45,791 nt of DNA from an uncultured Roseateles sp. Lineage in GTDB: Bacteria > Pseudomonadota > Gammaproteobacteria > Burkholderiales > Burkholderiaceae. Position numbers and translations under genes: made by a program. Position 1 is the stretch's first letter, and every line of letters starts with the position of its first letter. The stretch is taken from contig CAMPJJ010000037.1 of assembly GCA_946886855.1 (NCBI GenBank), positions 1 through 45,791 on the forward strand, in the 5' to 3' direction. Under the pieces are notes generated by a model. The model made no database searches. It had not been told where the DNA came from and was given only the letters and a program-made list of their open reading frames with translations. Below are positions 43,712 through 45,791 of this stretch, in pieces.

Positions 43712-44326
43712 TCATTCCATCGTGATCGTTTGCTCGCTGTCCCCGGGCAGCAGCAGCTGCGGGACTTGCTGAAAGCGCCAGGATTGCCCTGCTCGCAGGA
43801 TGGACCAGGTCACGTCAAAACGATCCGCAGGCCACGCAGCGGGAATCCGGTCATCCGCGATGAGTTCACGCGCCAGCCTCGGCAGTGCGTCGTGTCGCCA
43901 GCACACCAGGACTGCGCCTTCCAGGCTTCGCAGGGCATCGGCCACTACGCGAGCGTCGTCCTCGTCGGACCAGCCCTCGTTCACCTTCAGTCCGAGGAAA
44001 TCCGCCAATGCGTAGACGGAGTCGCCGGGCCGGGTCGATGGGTGCCGTTCGGTGGGCCGGGCGGCGACAATGTGTCGGGGACGACGGATTGGGCCGTCGC
44101 CGCCTTCGGTGGCAGAGCCGAAATACGCCACCAAGGCGGCGGCGCGGCGCCAACCCTGGACACTGAGCGATCCCGGCGCGGGCGCTCTAGCCTCGTCGAC
44201 ACCGCCCGAGTCGCCCCGATCGCCCGAGTTGCCAAAGCCGCCCCGGTCGCCCCGGTCGCCCGATGCCGACTCAGGCTTCTCGGCATGTCTGATCAACATG
44301 ACGCATGTCGACATGGTTGGACCCAT
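43712..44326 (-). CDS. Histidine phosphatase-family protein
   Basis: 204 residues; start at ATG 44326 or the ATG at 44314 in frame. Catalytic His in LIRHAEKP, second His in VCWRHDALP; the acidic residue region is less clear. A Gly/Asp/Arg-rich insert of about 20 residues (residues 22-42) interrupts the region just after the catalytic motif and comes from CGGGG-type repeats. Phosphohistidine intermediate chemistry is known for the family; substrate unknown. Confidence 0.75.
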   Translation of the reverse strand: MGPTMSTCVMLIRHAEKPESASGDRGDRGGFGNSGDRGDSGGVDEARAPAPGSLSVQGWRRAAALVAYFGSATEGGDGPIRRPRHIVAARPTERHPSTRPGDSVYALADFLGLKVNEGWSDEDDARVVADALRSLEGAVLVCWRHDALPRLARELIADDRIPAAWPADRFDVTWSILRAGQSWRFQQVPQLLLPGDSEQTITME

Positions 44327-44394
44327 TTCACAGCCATGGACTGAGCGCCTCGTCCGATCCGGCGGGCGTTAAGCGCTCGTTGAAACGGCCGCTT

Positions 44395-44469
44395 TCAGTG
44401 GAAGAACAGGGCGATCAGGATGATGATCGGAATGGGAACGCCGAGGAAGAACAACAGCAATGAGCGCAT
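44395..44469 (-). CDS. 24-residue hydrophobic membrane peptide
   Basis: ATG 44469 with AGGAG 6 nt upstream; stop TGA at 44395. The product is almost entirely one membrane helix (MRSLLLFFLGVPIPIIILIA then LFFH). The VPIPIIIL core resembles small membrane peptides annotated in other proteobacteria. It lies 22 nt after the larger membrane protein on the same strand and is probably co-transcribed with it. Confidence 0.72.
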   Translation of the reverse strand: MRSLLLFFLGVPIPIIILIALFFH

Positions 44470-44491
44470 GATTTACTCCTGGATGCAGTGA

Positions 44492-45611
44492 TCAGAGATC
44501 GCGTCGACGGCCGCCGAACGTGGCCAACAAGCTCGCCACGAACGCACCGATTAACAGCGAGACGAAGAGCCAAAGCGCCGCATACAGCGAAGCTTTTCTT
44601 GCCTTGTCGGCGGCTTCCTTGGCCGACATTTCGGCCTGCTTCAGCTTGGTTTGCATGGCCGTGAACGTCTGGCTCAACCGGGCCGCGGCCTCTTGCTGGC
44701 TCAGCCCGGTGCGTTGCGCGACAAGCTGCGCGAGGTACTGCTGATCAGGCGCAGACAGCGCACCGTCTTTCAGCCCCACCGCAAAGATGCGGCCGGCTTC
44801 CGCCAACTGGCCCGCGGAAATCGCGGTGCCGGCCGAACCGGGAGCGCTGGAGGCGGAGATTGCTCCCGTTGCCCCCATTGCTCCGATTGCACCAGTTGCA
44901 CCGGTTGCACCGGTTGCACCGGTTGCCGCGGTTGCACCGGTTGTTCCACCAGCAGCGGGTGTACCGCCAGAAGTCGAGCCTGGGCGGAAAAGCATGTCCG
45001 TCCAGTAGCCTAAGGGGGAGGCATCTGCCTCACCGCCGCCAGCACCCGTGCGGGCTGCGTCGGCCGCACTTGCTGCGTCTGGCGAACCTGCAGAGCCTGC
45101 AGAACCCGAAACACCCGCGACACCCGCAGCCACCGCGGTCGCCTTGGCTGCGCCGCCCGCCAAGGCAGCACCGCCGCTCACAGCGCCTCCAACGGCCGTA
45201 CCCAATGCCGCCGCCGTGAACAGCGTCGCCACCGCCCAAGCCAGGAAACCATGGGCGGTGTCGCGGAAGTAAACCTCGTCGGTGTGCACGGCCACCCATC
45301 GTGTGCGCAGCCGCCCCGCGAGATAACCCCCCATGCCGCTGGCCGCAAGTTGGGTGAAGGTCAGCCAGGCGATTGCCGCGAACCCGAAGGTGTCTGCCTC
45401 GACCCCTTTGCTCGTCCACGGCGATACGGAAGACAGGCCAAGGCCTGCGCCAAGCAGGAGCAGGATCAGCGAAAGCGCCGCAGCAGCCGCAGCGCCTGCG
45501 AGGATCGCTGCCCACGAGACTGCTGAAGCGCTTGCCGTGTAGGGAGTATCAGGAGTGCCGGAGGCATCGACACCTCGAAGCCCGGCGCGCGTTGCGTCTA
45601 GGGTGGCCATA
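44492..45611 (-). CDS. Membrane protein with Gly-Ala-Thr collagen-like repeat
   Basis: Start chosen at ATG 45611 (MATLDATRAG) because AAGG lies at a usable distance upstream; ATG 45629 (MNKAVYM) is also possible. About 372 residues. Helices at roughly residues 30-65 and 75-110, a third at about 125-160, and one near the C-terminus (LYAALWLFVSLLIGAFVASLL). Between them a cytosolic or periplasmic segment is made of Thr-Gly-Ala repeats from 9-nt units, then a helical domain (LSAPDQQYLAQLVAQRTGLSQQEAAARL). Function unknown; N-terminal half resembles PhnA-like integral membrane proteins. Followed by the 24-residue peptide gene. Confidence 0.75.
44885..44947 (-). repeat. 9-nt tandem repeat inside the membrane protein
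   Basis: Seven units close to GGTTGCACC on the plus strand, coding for Thr-Gly-Ala repeats on the gene strand. Confidence 0.92.
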
Positions 45612-45791
45612 TACACCGCCTTGTTCATGTTGTTGAGCTGGATGGACCATGTCGCGCCTGCTGACCAGTGGCGACAGGGGCCCAGCCGTATCGGCAACCG
45701 GCGGGCCCAGGCTCGTTCGTCTTGCCCCCTAGATCGCAAGCATCACGCGATCAACCGTTGCGCTGTCGGAACGTCACCCGCCACCCGCCAC

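Overview
The window is GC-rich bacterial DNA, about two thirds G+C by eye. Gene content points to a betaproteobacterium of the Burkholderiales: an ImuA-ImuB-DnaE2 mutasome behind an E. coli-type LexA box, a lasso-peptide locus with isopeptidase and TonB-dependent receptor, PaoABC-like molybdenum hydroxylase subunits and many hybrid histidine kinases. This placement is inference from gene families; no rRNA or tRNA gene was seen.

Layout. 1-11531 is a lasso-peptide locus. Maturation protein B (cut by the left edge), macrolactam synthetase C and export ABC transporter D read rightward. A lasso isopeptidase (S9 family) and a TonB-dependent receptor with an STN domain read leftward towards them. 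The precursor peptide is not in the window and should lie left of base 1. 11805-16243 holds a receiver-only protein, a frameshifted secreted alpha/beta hydrolase and a thiamine-diphosphate enzyme. 16538-22370 is the SOS mutasome imuA-imuB-dnaE2 behind a near-consensus LexA box, followed by a receiver-only protein. 22638-30105 is a signalling block: a small protein, a KaiC-like double ATPase overlapping a hybrid histidine kinase, a PAS hybrid histidine kinase, and a receiver protein with Glu at the phospho-acceptor position. A decayed dnaE2 3' end lies between the KaiC gene and the PAS kinase. 30332-35502 contains an NRAMP-family transporter coupled to a short-chain dehydrogenase, a GNAT acetyltransferase, an RsbR-like STAS protein with a late frameshift, a receiver protein and a small protein. 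35564-43514 is redox: a catalase-family protein with a possible coupled small membrane protein, a three-subunit molybdenum hydroxylase operon, and a divergent FdhF/YdeP-type oxidoreductase. 43712-45611 ends with a histidine phosphatase, a 24-residue membrane peptide and a repeat-bearing membrane protein.

How it works together. B, C and D would make and export a lasso peptide; the receptor would bring the peptide, or its metal complex, back; the isopeptidase would open it. The mutasome is under SOS control. The KaiC, kinase and receiver genes look like a local phosphorelay set, but partners cannot be assigned from sequence alone.

Two window-wide traits stand out. First, short tandem repeats, each with its own unit (often 12 nt, otherwise 6-18 nt), sit in many intergenic gaps and in frame inside several genes. 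Second, two conserved genes each appear to have lost one base (near 12963 and near 33508), which is either real decay or assembly error.
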